Part shown: positions 1-7,996 of the stretch, in pieces
Position numbering within the stretch: the first letter of the stretch is position 1
How the letters are laid out: every line of letters begins with the position of its first letter
Source: Gammaproteobacteria bacterium
GTDB lineage: Bacteria; Pseudomonadota; Gammaproteobacteria; Xanthomonadales; Wenzhouxiangellaceae
DNA length: 25,319 nt
Direction: 5' to 3'
Assembly: GCA_003561495.1 (NCBI GenBank)
Contig: PWWM01000092.1
Location: 1-25,319, forward strand
Translations under genes and position numbers: made by a program
The notes under the pieces: model-generated
What the model was told of the DNA's origin: nothing
Databases searched by the model: none
What the model saw: only the letters and a program-made list of their open reading frames with translations

Positions 1-291
1 TCCAGTTTGCTGGAACGTGGCCAGCCCGAGGCTGCCGCAGAACAACCCGGTTTCGTCAGTCAGCCCACGCCGCTGGATCGTTCGTTCGCCCAACAGCCGG
101 TCCCGGTCGGCTACTCCGAGGTTACGCCCGAGGATCGCCAGCGTATCAATACGTACGTGTTGCGTCACAACCAGGCTTCAGGCGGGTCCGGTTTCATTCC
201 CTATCTGCCCATCGTCACCGGTGCCCCGGTCGAGGCCTCTTCGGGCCAGCGGACTGACCAGGATCCAGAGCTCGTCGAACAGGAACACTGA
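1..291 (+). CDS. rseA: Anti-sigma-E factor RseA/MucA, C-terminal part (partial)
   Basis: The frame is open from the first base of the window and ends with TGA at 289-291, so about 96 residues of a C-terminus are present and the start is missing. The segment YVLRHNQASG followed by GFIPYLPIV resembles the end of the periplasmic domain of RseA/MucA proteins. In the family this inner-membrane protein holds sigma-E through its cytoplasmic N-terminus and binds RseB in the periplasm. It is destroyed stepwise by DegS, RseP and ClpXP when outer-membrane proteins misfold. The identification rests mostly on the genes that follow (rseB two bases downstream, then rseC and mucD). The sigma-binding domain and membrane segment lie outside the window. 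Confidence 0.82.
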   Translation, partial: SSLLERGQPEAAAEQPGFVSQPTPLDRSFAQQPVPVGYSEVTPEDRQRINTYVLRHNQASGGSGFIPYLPIVTGAPVEASSGQRTDQDPELVEQEH

Positions 292-293
292 AT

Positions 294-1295
294 ATGCCCG
301 CACCTGGAATCGTTGCCCGGTTGGTCGCCTTGCTGGCCTTGGTCGTCGCCACTTCCGGCGCGGCTGAAACCGATCACGAGCAGGTGCGAGAATGGCTGGA
401 CCGCATGGGCCGAGCGGTCGAAACACTCAACTACCGTGGTGTTCTGGTCCACTGGCAGGAGGATCGAGTCGAGTCCCTGCGCATCATCCATCGGGCCGAT
501 GAGAACGGTTTTCGAGAACGCATCTATTCCCTGGATGGCGACCGGCGCGAAATCCTGCGCGATGGGGAATCGATACGATGTCTGCTCGCCGGAGACCAGC
601 CTTTGCTGATGCAAACCCAGCTGACCAGCCGTCTGATGCCCAACCTGCCGATCAATCGCCTGGAGCGCCCCGAGTCTGTCTACCAGATGAGCATGGGGGA
701 TTCGGAACGGGTGGCCGGCATGATGACCCGGATCATCGAAATCAATCCTCTGGATCAGTATCGCTATGGTTACCGCCTCTGGCTGGAAAAAGAAACCGGC
801 ATGCTGCTGCGATCGGCACTGATGAACGAGCAGGGCCGGGCCTTGCAGCAGGTGTCGTTTGCCAGCATTGAACTGGGCGTGCCAATTTCCGATGCCGAAC
901 TCGAGCCCAAGCTGGATCCGGAACGGATGACCGAGCTCCCGGTGTTCGATGACATTCCCAGCAGCCGTCCGACCGACCCGGATAATGCCTCGTGGTTGCC
1001 GCCGCGGGTGCCGCCCAACTTCGAACTGGTCCGGGTTGAAACCGGGCAGTCCGGGGATGGCGACGGGTTCGAGCAATTGGTTTTCAGTGATGGACTGGCC
1101 AGTTTTTCCATCTATGTCGAGGCCCAGGTCTCCGCTGACCGGCGCAGTCGGATCAAGTCTGTAGGCCCGGTTCATGTTTACAGCGGCTCACTGGACGGCA
1201 AGCAAATCACCATTGTTGGCGAGGTGCCCCTGATGGCCGTGCAATATGTCGGGCTTGCGCTTGGGCGTTCAGCCGAACTCCGGCAGAGCCAATAG
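294..1295 (+). CDS. rseB: Sigma-E factor regulatory protein RseB/MucB
   Basis: A 333-residue protein with an N-terminal signal peptide (hydrophobic run about residues 8-23, ending near SGAAE). It then has the RseB N-terminal lipoprotein-like fold, with segments such as LNYRGVLVHW, ERIYSLDGDRREILRDG and NPLDQYRYGYRLWLEKETGMLL. The smaller C-terminal domain includes LPPRVPPNFEL and FSDGLASFSIYVE. Length and segment order match the family. RseB is a periplasmic sensor that binds RseA and shields it from DegS until lipopolysaccharide or lipid signals release it. The ATG lies 2 nt after the rseA stop, with an AGGA motif about 11 nt upstream, indicating one operon. Confidence 0.95.
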   Translation: MPAPGIVARLVALLALVVATSGAAETDHEQVREWLDRMGRAVETLNYRGVLVHWQEDRVESLRIIHRADENGFRERIYSLDGDRREILRDGESIRCLLAGDQPLLMQTQLTSRLMPNLPINRLERPESVYQMSMGDSERVAGMMTRIIEINPLDQYRYGYRLWLEKETGMLLRSALMNEQGRALQQVSFASIELGVPISDAELEPKLDPERMTELPVFDDIPSSRPTDPDNASWLPPRVPPNFELVRVETGQSGDGDGFEQLVFSDGLASFSIYVEAQVSADRRSRIKSVGPVHVYSGSLDGKQITIVGEVPLMAVQYVGLALGRSAELRQSQ

Positions 1296-1352
1296 TTGCT
1301 CGACCAGTGAAAATGGTTTCCCGGGCGGCGTGCTGATTCTGCCTTTAAGACC

Positions 1353-1811
1353 ATGAGACGGGTCATCTGGCAGGTGGCCACGGTGGTTGATGCTTCTCCG
1401 GGCCGCGTAAGCCTGGCTTTCGATCCACTTTCGACCTGTACGCGTTGCCTGAAAGGTGAAGGCTGCGGATCGGGTGTGTTTGCCCGCTTATTCAGTCGAC
1501 GCCAGACATTCATGACGCTGGGTCGTCACGACGACTTCAGCATTGGCCAGCCACTGCGGGTCGGGATCGAAGCATCACACCTGGTGTACGCCGCCCTGCT
1601 GATCTACGGGCTTCCGGTCGTGGCCTTCATTCTCGGTGCTCTGATTGGTAACAACCTGGTTGATGAAGGGCCGGGCGCCGACCTGGCCGCGTTGATCGTC
1701 GGTCTGATTCTGGGCGGCATGGTACTGGCCGTTTTCCGGCGACGGTCATTGTCCGGATTGAACCCAAGGCTGGAGCCGCTGTCCTGTAACAGCAGTGGCT
1801 GCGATAGTTGA
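1353..1811 (+). CDS. rseC: RseC/MucC family positive regulator of sigma-E
   Basis: A 152-residue protein. Near residues 29-38 it has the cysteine cluster CTRCLKGEGCG typical of RseC/RsxC-associated SoxR-reducing family proteins. Two transmembrane segments follow (about 71-91 and 100-122) and then a basic and polar tail. RseC is an inner-membrane protein of the rse operon that modestly promotes sigma-E activity; related proteins also act with the Rsx complex in reducing SoxR. The ATG at 1353 has only a weak purine stretch upstream (TTTAAGACC). The 57-nt gap from rseB shows no terminator. The C-terminus carries two further cysteines (LSCNSSGCDS), which I cannot assign a role. Confidence 0.9.
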   Translation: MRRVIWQVATVVDASPGRVSLAFDPLSTCTRCLKGEGCGSGVFARLFSRRQTFMTLGRHDDFSIGQPLRVGIEASHLVYAALLIYGLPVVAFILGALIGNNLVDEGPGADLAALIVGLILGGMVLAVFRRRSLSGLNPRLEPLSCNSSGCDS

Positions 1812-1866
1812 ATATCGCGCTGATCGAAACCACATTGACTGTCTTGATGAACATTGCGGAGTTGAG

Positions 1867-3273
1867 ATGATGAATCGAATTCTGGTTGCCGCCCTGGTCG
1901 GCACCGGCCTGATGCTGCAGACGGTGGCCAGCGCCTCACCGGTGGACTTTACTGACCTTGTCGAGGACTCGATCCCGGCCGTGGTCAATGTCGAAACAGT
2001 GCGCTTCGGTTCTCGCCCCACCGAGCGTGGCGAGCAAGCGCCTGGAGATATGCCTGAACTGTTCCGGCGCTTTTTCGACATGCCTTTTGGCGAGGGTGCG
2101 CCACGTGGCCGACCTGATCGGCGCGGCGGTGGTTCCGGCTTCATCTTCGATGCCGGTGGTCTGGTGGTGACCAACCACCACGTGATTGAAAACGCCGATG
2201 AAATCATTGTTCGCCTGGCCGACCGGCGCGAGTACGAGGCCGAACTGGTGGGATCGGATGCCGAAACCGATATCGCCGTGTTGCGCATTCCCACCAATGA
2301 TCTGCCGACCCTGTCTTTCGGCGATTCAACCGATCTGCGTCCCGGCGAATGGGTGATCGCCATCGGTTCGCCATTCCAGTTCGAGCAGTCGGTCACTGCA
2401 GGAATCGTCAGCGCCAAGGGCCGCACCCAGATGCAACAGCAATATGTGCCTTTCATCCAGACCGATGTGGCCATCAACCGAGGCAACTCGGGCGGGCCGC
2501 TGATTCGCACCGATGGCACGGTGGTGGGCATCAATTCCTGGATTCTCAGCTCACACGGCGGCAACATCGGCTTGTCGTTCGCCATTCCCATCGAGGTCGC
2601 TCGCAGCTCTGTCGAACAGTTGATCGAGTATGGTCGGGTGGTGCGCGGCTACCTGGGTGTCGGGATCGAAGGGATCAGCCGCCAGAAGGCCGATGCACTG
2701 GACCTCGATCGCCCGGCCGGAGCGCTGGTCAATCGCGTCGACCCGGGCAGCGCGGCCGAGCGGGCAGGCATTGAAGTGGGTGATGTCATCCTGCGCTTCA
2801 ACGAGCAGGTCGTCGATGTGTTCTCCGATTTGCCACCGCTGGTTGGCATGGTGCGCCCGGGTACCGAAGTCGACGTCGAAATTTCGCGCTGGGGTGAGCG
2901 CAAGGTCAAGACGGTCGTGCTGGACCAGCGCGAGGAAGAAGATCCCGGCCCGGATACCCAGCCCGAACCGGATGCCAGGCCCAGCAATGCACTGGGCCTG
3001 GCGGTCGAGTCGATTGACAGCGAAACCCGTCGTCGCCTCGGCGATCCCCAGGGTGGCGTTTTGATCACGGCCGTGGAAAGCGACAATGCCTACCGGGCCG
3101 GTGTCCGTCGCGGCCAGGTTATTCTTATGGTCAATAATCAGCCGATTGGCGGCATGGATGACTTCCTTGCCATCGTCGAGTCGATTCCCGAAGGACGAAC
3201 CGTGGCCCTGTTGTTGCACCGCAGTGATGGTTCGACCACCTTCGTGGCCTATACGCCAGAGGCGCCGGATTGA
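1867..3273 (+). CDS. mucD: Periplasmic Do-type serine protease/chaperone (DegP/MucD)
   Basis: A 468-residue HtrA-family protease. The start was set at the ATG pair 1867/1870 because a signal peptide begins there (MMNRILVAALVGTGLML, cleavage near AS-AS). A CGGAG motif lies just upstream, whereas the longer reading from 1795 would add a polar tail overlapping rseC. The catalytic triad is visible as His105 (TNHHV), Asp135 (ETDIAVL) and Ser208 in GNSGGPL. Two PDZ domains follow, about residues 250-350 and 375-460, separated by an acidic, proline-rich linker. In the family it degrades or refolds misfolded envelope proteins and in pseudomonads feeds back on sigma-E (AlgU) signalling. Its place directly after rseC supports that role. 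Confidence 0.95.
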   Translation: MMNRILVAALVGTGLMLQTVASASPVDFTDLVEDSIPAVVNVETVRFGSRPTERGEQAPGDMPELFRRFFDMPFGEGAPRGRPDRRGGGSGFIFDAGGLVVTNHHVIENADEIIVRLADRREYEAELVGSDAETDIAVLRIPTNDLPTLSFGDSTDLRPGEWVIAIGSPFQFEQSVTAGIVSAKGRTQMQQQYVPFIQTDVAINRGNSGGPLIRTDGTVVGINSWILSSHGGNIGLSFAIPIEVARSSVEQLIEYGRVVRGYLGVGIEGISRQKADALDLDRPAGALVNRVDPGSAAERAGIEVGDVILRFNEQVVDVFSDLPPLVGMVRPGTEVDVEISRWGERKVKTVVLDQREEEDPGPDTQPEPDARPSNALGLAVESIDSETRRRLGDPQGGVLITAVESDNAYRAGVRRGQVILMVNNQPIGGMDDFLAIVESIPEGRTVALLLHRSDGSTTFVAYTPEAPD

Positions 3274-3284
3274 ATACATTGGTT

Positions 3285-3305
3285 GGCCCGGCGGCTAACC
3301 GGGCC
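3285..3305 (+). terminator. GC hairpin after mucD, possible terminator without T-tract
   Basis: GGCCCGG (3285-3291) and CCGGGCC (3299-3305) form a perfect 7-bp stem with a 7-nt loop, 12 nt after the mucD stop. No run of T follows; instead the hairpin runs straight into a TATAAT box. It could stall or end transcription of the rse-mucD operon, but intrinsic termination would be weak. Confidence 0.4.
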
Positions 3306-3308
3306 CGG

Positions 3309-3314
3309 TATAAT
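3309..3314 (+). promoter_or_regulatory. Putative -10 box of a lepA promoter
   Basis: A perfect TATAAT lies 56 nt before the lepA ATG. The best upstream match to a -35 box is TTGGCC at 3283-3288 with a long 20-nt spacer, so the promoter would be weak or activator-dependent. Its position just after the mucD hairpin fits an independent start for the lepA-lepB-rnc run. Confidence 0.45.
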
Positions 3315-3331
3315 GGCGCGTTCCCTGTTCT

Positions 3332-3354
3332 CAGCCCCCGCTCGTCGGGGGCTG
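3332..3354 (+). promoter_or_regulatory. Strong stem-loop in the lepA leader
   Basis: CAGCCCCCG (3332-3340) and CGGGGGCTG (3346-3354) form a perfect 9-bp, mostly G-C stem with a 5-nt loop. It ends 15 nt before the lepA ATG. The 15 nt in between (GTTTGATCTGCGCTG) contain no Shine-Dalgarno match. The hairpin is followed by GTTTGAT rather than a real U-tract, so it could be a poor terminator or a translation-control element. Confidence 0.5.
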
Positions 3355-3369
3355 GTTTGATCTGCGCTG

Positions 3370-5175
3370 ATGGCTGACACTCGACACATTCGCAATTTTT
3401 CGATCATCGCCCATGTCGACCACGGCAAGTCGACCCTGGCCGATCGGTTCATCCAGGTCTGTGGCGGACTGACCGATCGCGAAATGGCCGAGCAAGTCCT
3501 TGATTCCATGGATATCGAGCGCGAGCGCGGCATCACCATCAAGGCCCAGAGTGTCACCCTGAACTACACCGCCGACAACAGCGAAACCTACCAGTTGAAT
3601 TTCATCGACACCCCCGGTCATGTGGATTTCTCCTACGAGGTGTCGCGTTCCCTGGCCGCCTGCGAGGGTGCCTTGCTGGTGGTTGATGCTGCCCAGGGCG
3701 TTGAGGCCCAGAGCGTGGCCAATTGCTACACGGCCGTGGAGCAGGGACTGGAAGTCATACCGGTCATCAACAAGATCGACTTGCCGGCTGCCGATCCCGA
3801 CCGCGTCAAGCACCAGATCGAGGACATCATCGGTATCGATGCCAGCGATGCCCTGCTGGTCAGCGCCAAGACTGGCGAAGGGGTGCGCGAGGTGCTGGAA
3901 ATGCTGGTGCAGCGAGTGCCACCACCGGCTGACGACAGTGACAAGCCACTCAAGGCGCTGATCATCGACTCATGGTTCGACAACTATCTCGGGGTCAACT
4001 CGCTGGTTCGCATTGTCCAGGGTTCGTTGAACAAGGGTGACAAGATTCGGGTCATGTCCCTGGGCGAGGAGCATCAGGCCGACCAGGTCGGGATCTTCAC
4101 CCCGAAACGCACGCCCGGTACCGCGCTGGGTTGCGGGCAGGTGGGATTTCTGGCGGCCGGCATCAAGGAAGTCCATGGCGCGCCGGTTGGCGATACCGTC
4201 ACCAATGCCCGCCAGCCGGCCGACAAGCCTTTGCCCGGCTTCAAGCCGCTCAAGCCGCGCGTGTTCGCCGGCATCTTTCCGGTGGACTCCAGCGATTACC
4301 CGGACCTGCGTGAAGCGCTCGACAAGCTGCAGCTCAATGACTCGGCCCTGCAGTTCGAACCCGAGACCTCGGTCGCGCTGGGTTTCGGCTTTCGCTGCGG
4401 TTTCTTGGGCATGCTGCACATGGAAATCGTCCAGGAACGGCTCGAGCGCGAATATGATCTTGACCTGATCACCACGGCGCCGACCGTCATTTATGAACTG
4501 GAAATGACCGACGGCGAGATACTCTCCCTGGACAATCCGGCCGGCATGCCGCCGATCAACAAGATTGCCGAAATTCGCGAACCCATCATCCTGGCCAATA
4601 TCCTGGTGCCACAGGATTTCGTCGGCGCCGTCATCGGCCTGTGCGAGGAAAAGCGCGGCATGCAAAAGGACATGCGCTTTCTCGGCGGGCAGGTTCAGCT
4701 CAGCTACGAGCTGCCGATGTCGGAGGTGGTCATGGATTTTTTCGACCGGCTCAAATCCTGCTCGCGCGGCTATGCCTCTTTCGAGTATGATTTCGTCCGC
4801 CACCAGGCCGGGCCTTTCGTGCGCCTGGATTTGCTGATCAACGGTGATCGAGTCGATGCCCTGAGCACCATCGTCCACCGTGAGTTTGCCGAGCGCCGCG
4901 GACGGGAGCTGGCCGAGCGCATGCGCGAGTTGATTCCGCGGCAGATGTTCGATATCGCCATTCAGGCGGCCATCGGATCACATATCATCGCCCGTTCCAC
5001 GGTCAAGGCCTATCGCAAGAACGTAACTGCGAAGTGCTATGGCGGCGATGTCACCCGCAAGCGCAAGCTGTTGGAAAAACAAAAGGCAGGCAAGCGACGC
5101 ATGAAGCAGGTTGGCCGGGTCGAGATTCCACAGGAAGCATTTCTGGCCGTGCTCAGAAGCGACAACGAGAAATGA
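3370..5175 (+). CDS. lepA: Elongation factor 4 (LepA), ribosome-associated GTPase
   Basis: A 601-residue translational GTPase of normal LepA length. The P-loop AHVDHGKST is at residues 14-22. The switch region has RGITIKAQ, where LepA carries this in place of the EF-G version. DTPGH (G3) and NKIDLP (G4) follow, then EF-G-like domains II, III and V. The LepA-specific C-terminal domain includes SRGYASFEYDF, NVTAKCYGGDVTRKRKLLEKQKAGK and a lysine/arginine-rich end. EF4 acts on ribosomes during stalled or back-slipped translation and in initiation and assembly; its exact physiological role is debated. It is followed directly by lepB, the classic lepA-lepB pair. Confidence 0.98.
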   Translation: MADTRHIRNFSIIAHVDHGKSTLADRFIQVCGGLTDREMAEQVLDSMDIERERGITIKAQSVTLNYTADNSETYQLNFIDTPGHVDFSYEVSRSLAACEGALLVVDAAQGVEAQSVANCYTAVEQGLEVIPVINKIDLPAADPDRVKHQIEDIIGIDASDALLVSAKTGEGVREVLEMLVQRVPPPADDSDKPLKALIIDSWFDNYLGVNSLVRIVQGSLNKGDKIRVMSLGEEHQADQVGIFTPKRTPGTALGCGQVGFLAAGIKEVHGAPVGDTVTNARQPADKPLPGFKPLKPRVFAGIFPVDSSDYPDLREALDKLQLNDSALQFEPETSVALGFGFRCGFLGMLHMEIVQERLEREYDLDLITTAPTVIYELEMTDGEILSLDNPAGMPPINKIAEIREPIILANILVPQDFVGAVIGLCEEKRGMQKDMRFLGGQVQLSYELPMSEVVMDFFDRLKSCSRGYASFEYDFVRHQAGPFVRLDLLINGDRVDALSTIVHREFAERRGRELAERMRELIPRQMFDIAIQAAIGSHIIARSTVKAYRKNVTAKCYGGDVTRKRKLLEKQKAGKRRMKQVGRVEIPQEAFLAVLRSDNEK

Positions 5176-5176
5176 C

Positions 5177-5965
5177 ATGCATCTGGATTATGCACTGATA
5201 CTGACCCTGTTGACCCTGCTGACCGGCGTGGTCTGGGCCATCGACCGGTTCTGGCTGCGCAAGCAGCGCAATGCCGATGCCGAGCCGGAAGGCGCGCACA
5301 AGACGGCCGAAGTCATCGGCTCATTCTTTCCCATCCTGTTGCTGGTGCTGGTCTTCCGGTCGTTCCTGTTCGAACCGTTCAAGATTCCTTCCGGCTCGAT
5401 GATTCCGACCCTGCTGATCGGCGATTTCATTGTTGTCAACAAGTTCTCTTACGGATTGCGCCTGCCGGTGGTCAACCGCAAGTTCATCAGCATCGGCGAG
5501 CCCGAGCGCGGCGATGTCATGGTGTTTCGCTTTCCCGAAGATGAGCGCATCAACTATGTCAAGCGAGTGATCGGTCTGCCCGGCGATACCATTACCTACC
5601 GAAACAAGGTGTTGTTCATCAATGGGGAGCCGGTTGTCCAGGAAAATGGCGGACTGTGGGTGGGCGAGGGTCTGAATCGCAACCCGCCGGGCCGGCGGCC
5701 CATCCTGCGCCGTGAGCATTTGTCCGATCCACCGCATGAGATCGTGATCTACCCGGATCAGCCCGATCGCAATTCCCGCACCTGGACGGTGCCCGAGGGA
5801 CACTATTTCACCCTCGGTGACAATCGTGACCAGTCGCTGGATTCACGTGCCTGGGGCTTCGTGCCCGAGGAAAACCTGGTTGGCCGCGCCACGCGGATCT
5901 GGATGCATTGGGATTGCAGTCGCGGGTGTGTGGTTTTTGATCGAATCGGTGATAAGATTGAATGA
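5177..5965 (+). CDS. lepB: Signal peptidase I
   Basis: A 262-residue type I signal peptidase. The ATG at 5177, one base after the lepA stop, was chosen because the protein then opens with its first membrane span (MHLDYALILTLLTLLTG). A second span lies at about residues 50-65. The catalytic Ser74 is in IPSGSMIPT and the general base Lys129 in INYVKRVIGLPGD. The C-terminal box GDNRDQSLDSRAWGFVPEENLVG is also present. The enzyme sits in the inner membrane with its active site in the periplasm and removes signal peptides from Sec/Tat-exported proteins, including several encoded in this window. Confidence 0.97.
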   Translation: MHLDYALILTLLTLLTGVVWAIDRFWLRKQRNADAEPEGAHKTAEVIGSFFPILLLVLVFRSFLFEPFKIPSGSMIPTLLIGDFIVVNKFSYGLRLPVVNRKFISIGEPERGDVMVFRFPEDERINYVKRVIGLPGDTITYRNKVLFINGEPVVQENGGLWVGEGLNRNPPGRRPILRREHLSDPPHEIVIYPDQPDRNSRTWTVPEGHYFTLGDNRDQSLDSRAWGFVPEENLVGRATRIWMHWDCSRGCVVFDRIGDKIE

Positions 5966-6008
5966 GGCTGGCTATGGCCAGAATCAATGCCTTAGCAAGG
6001 AATTTCGC

Positions 6009-6377
6009 ATGACAGCTCTACAGCGCCAGCACGGCATGACCCTGATCGGGTTCATTTTTATCCTGATTCTCGCCCTGTTTGTGGTCTTTATCGGTATCAA
6101 GCTCGTTCCCATCTATCTCAACCACTTCTCGGTGGTCAATGAAATCAAGGCGGTGGCCGAAGAGCCCGGTTCGGCCAATCTGCCGCCGAACACCTTGCGC
6201 CGTAACCTGGTGACGCGTTTCCAGGTCAGTTATGTCGATCACGTCAAGCCCGAGCACATCACCATCGAGCGGACTTCACCGCCTCGCCTGGTCGTCGAGT
6301 ACGAGGTCGAGGAACACCTGATCGGCAATATCGACGTGGTGATCAGATTCAGTCGTGTCGAAACCCTCAGGAACTAA
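6009..6377 (+). CDS. DUF4845 family single-pass membrane protein
   Basis: A 122-residue protein with one strong membrane segment (about residues 10-34, GMTLIGFIFILILALFVVF) and a periplasmic domain. The start at 6009 has AAGGAA about 7 nt upstream. The position between lepB and rnc is the usual home of DUF4845 proteins in gammaproteobacteria. The early GMTLIGF motif resembles the N-terminus of type IV pilin-like proteins, but no prepilin G-F-T-L-E site is present, so processing by PilD is not supported. Function is unknown. The 3' end overlaps the rnc start by 23 nt. Confidence 0.88.
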   Translation: MTALQRQHGMTLIGFIFILILALFVVFIGIKLVPIYLNHFSVVNEIKAVAEEPGSANLPPNTLRRNLVTRFQVSYVDHVKPEHITIERTSPPRLVVEYEVEEHLIGNIDVVIRFSRVETLRN

Positions 6378-7089
6378 GGCCTCGTCCTCGATTCCCGGAA
6401 TCGATTACGTCTTTTCCGACCCCGAGCTGCTCACCCGAGCCCTGACTCATCGAAGTCACGGCCCGGGACATTACGAACGGCTGGAGTTTCTCGGCGACAG
6501 CCTGCTGAGTTTCGTCATTGCCGAACGGCTGTTCCAGAATCGGCCCCATGCCAGTGAGGGCGACATGAGTCGTTTGCGCTCGCGCCTGGTTCGCGACGCT
6601 ACGCTGGCCGAAGTGGCCACCGAACTGGACCTGGGGGATTACCTGCGCCTGGGCCAGGGCGAGATGAAAAGCGGCGGCTTCATGCGCGAATCCATTCTCG
6701 CCGATGTGCTTGAGGCCATCATCGGAGCGGTCTATCTTGATGGTGGCTTCGAGCCCGCACGAGAGGTGATCGGCCAATTATTCGGTGATCGCGAACGAGG
6801 CTTGCCGGAAGCCGAGAAGCTCAAGGATCCCAAGACGCGTCTGCAGGAATTGCTGCAGGGCCGCGGCCAGGAGTTGCCGGAGTACCGGGTGGTGGCTGAA
6901 AGTGGCGCCGATCATGCCAAGCAATTCGAGGTTGCCTGCCGAGCCGGAGATCTGGCCCCCGAAGTGACTGCGCGCGCCGCCAGCCGGCGCAAGGCCGAGC
7001 AGGCGGCGGCGCGCATCATGCACCGCCGCCTGACCGAAAGCTTCAACCCGGCGCCCGGTCGGACTGATCAGGACAATGCCAGTGAGTGA
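6355..7089 (+). CDS. rnc: Ribonuclease III
   Basis: A 244-residue RNase III. The GTG at 6355 is used as start; no better in-frame start precedes the conserved domain, and translation is probably coupled to the upstream gene, which it overlaps by 23 nt. The catalytic signature ERLEFLGDSLLS (Glu44, Asp48) and the second acidic pair in DVLEAIIGAVYLDGG (Asp117, Glu120) are intact. A double-stranded RNA-binding domain follows (about residues 160-228, with DPKTRLQELLQG and ARAASRRKAEQAAA). The enzyme cleaves double-stranded RNA in rRNA precursors and many mRNAs. It overlaps era by 14 nt, the conserved rnc-era arrangement. Confidence 0.97.
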   Translation: MSKPSGTKASSSIPGIDYVFSDPELLTRALTHRSHGPGHYERLEFLGDSLLSFVIAERLFQNRPHASEGDMSRLRSRLVRDATLAEVATELDLGDYLRLGQGEMKSGGFMRESILADVLEAIIGAVYLDGGFEPAREVIGQLFGDRERGLPEAEKLKDPKTRLQELLQGRGQELPEYRVVAESGADHAKQFEVACRAGDLAPEVTARAASRRKAEQAAARIMHRRLTESFNPAPGRTDQDNASE

Positions 7090-7984
7090 TTCCACTACAA
7101 AGCCGCACTTCGGACACGTGGCCTTGCTGGGCCGACCCAATGTCGGCAAATCGACCTTGCTCAATGCACTGATCGGCGAACACCTGGCGATTGTTACCCA
7201 CAAGCCGCAGACCACCCGCCACCGCATTGTCGGGCTGTTGACCGAAGCACGTGGGCAGGTGGCCATTGTCGATACCCCCGGTTTGCACCGGCGTCGTGAT
7301 CATGCGCTCAATCGTCGTCTCAATCGCATTGCCGCCGATGCTGGTCAGGACGTGGATCTGGTCGTCATGGTGGTTGAGGCCGGACATCAGAACGAAGAGG
7401 ATGATCGGGTCCTGGATCTGGTCGACAAGCATGCCGGGCCGGCCATTCTGGCATTCAACAAGATCGATCAACTCAAGGATCGCAGCGCGTTGCTGGAGCT
7501 GACTGCGAAGTGGAGTGCGCGAGCTGAATTCGATGCCGTGGTTTACCTGTCTGCGGCCCGTCGTGAGGGCCTGGATGAATTGCTGAACGAGATTTTCCGA
7601 CTCCTGCCCGAGGGCGTGCCGCAATACCCGGAGGATCTGTTCACGGATCGCTCCGAACGTTTCCTGGCTGCTGAAATGGTCCGTGAGCAGTTGATGCTGC
7701 AGTTGCATCAGGAAATCCCCTATGGCCTGACCGTTGTCGTGGAGCGCTTCGAACGCGCGGATTCGCGGCTTCTGATCGATGCCTTGATCCTGGTTGCCGA
7801 GGATCGTCACAAGGCCATGGTCATCGGGCGCCGTGGGCAGGTGCTCAAGCGGGTGGGCACGCGCGCTCGCCATGCCATTGCCGATTTGCTGGGTCAGCCG
7901 GTTCATCTGTCGTTGCATGTCAAGACCCGCTCGGGCTGGATTGACGATGAGCGTGAACTCGACGAGCTGGGTTATGCCCGATAA
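7076..7984 (+). CDS. era: GTPase Era
   Basis: A 302-residue protein, nearly the length of E. coli Era. The G1 loop GRPNVGKST is at residues 19-27. The switch region KPQTTRHRI, DTPGLH (G3) and NKID (G4) are all present. The C-terminal KH domain contains MVIGRRGQVLKRVGTRAR. Era binds the 3' end of 16S rRNA and assists 30S subunit maturation at the membrane/cytoplasm interface. It starts inside the end of rnc and is followed 12 nt later by recO. Confidence 0.98.
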   Translation: MPVSDSTTKPHFGHVALLGRPNVGKSTLLNALIGEHLAIVTHKPQTTRHRIVGLLTEARGQVAIVDTPGLHRRRDHALNRRLNRIAADAGQDVDLVVMVVEAGHQNEEDDRVLDLVDKHAGPAILAFNKIDQLKDRSALLELTAKWSARAEFDAVVYLSAARREGLDELLNEIFRLLPEGVPQYPEDLFTDRSERFLAAEMVREQLMLQLHQEIPYGLTVVVERFERADSRLLIDALILVAEDRHKAMVIGRRGQVLKRVGTRARHAIADLLGQPVHLSLHVKTRSGWIDDERELDELGYAR

Positions 7985-7996
7985 GCGCGGTTCGCG

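Noticed and set aside
1835..1840. TTGACT before mucD as a promoter -35 box
   Set aside because: No -10-like sequence occurs at a suitable distance (the position holds GGAGTT), and no sigma-E type promoter was recognisable either.
1795..1866. Upstream start for mucD overlapping rseC
   Set aside because: It would put 24 polar residues before an obvious signal peptide; the ATG pair at 1867/1870 has a good ribosome binding site.
3970..4878. A 302-codon minus-strand frame inside lepA
   Set aside because: It lies wholly within the conserved LepA coding sequence and reads as a compositional shadow.
6009..6060. DUF4845 protein as a type IV pilin-like protein because of an early GMTLIGF segment
   Set aside because: The prepilin cleavage consensus with Glu at +5 is absent and the genomic position is the standard one for DUF4845.
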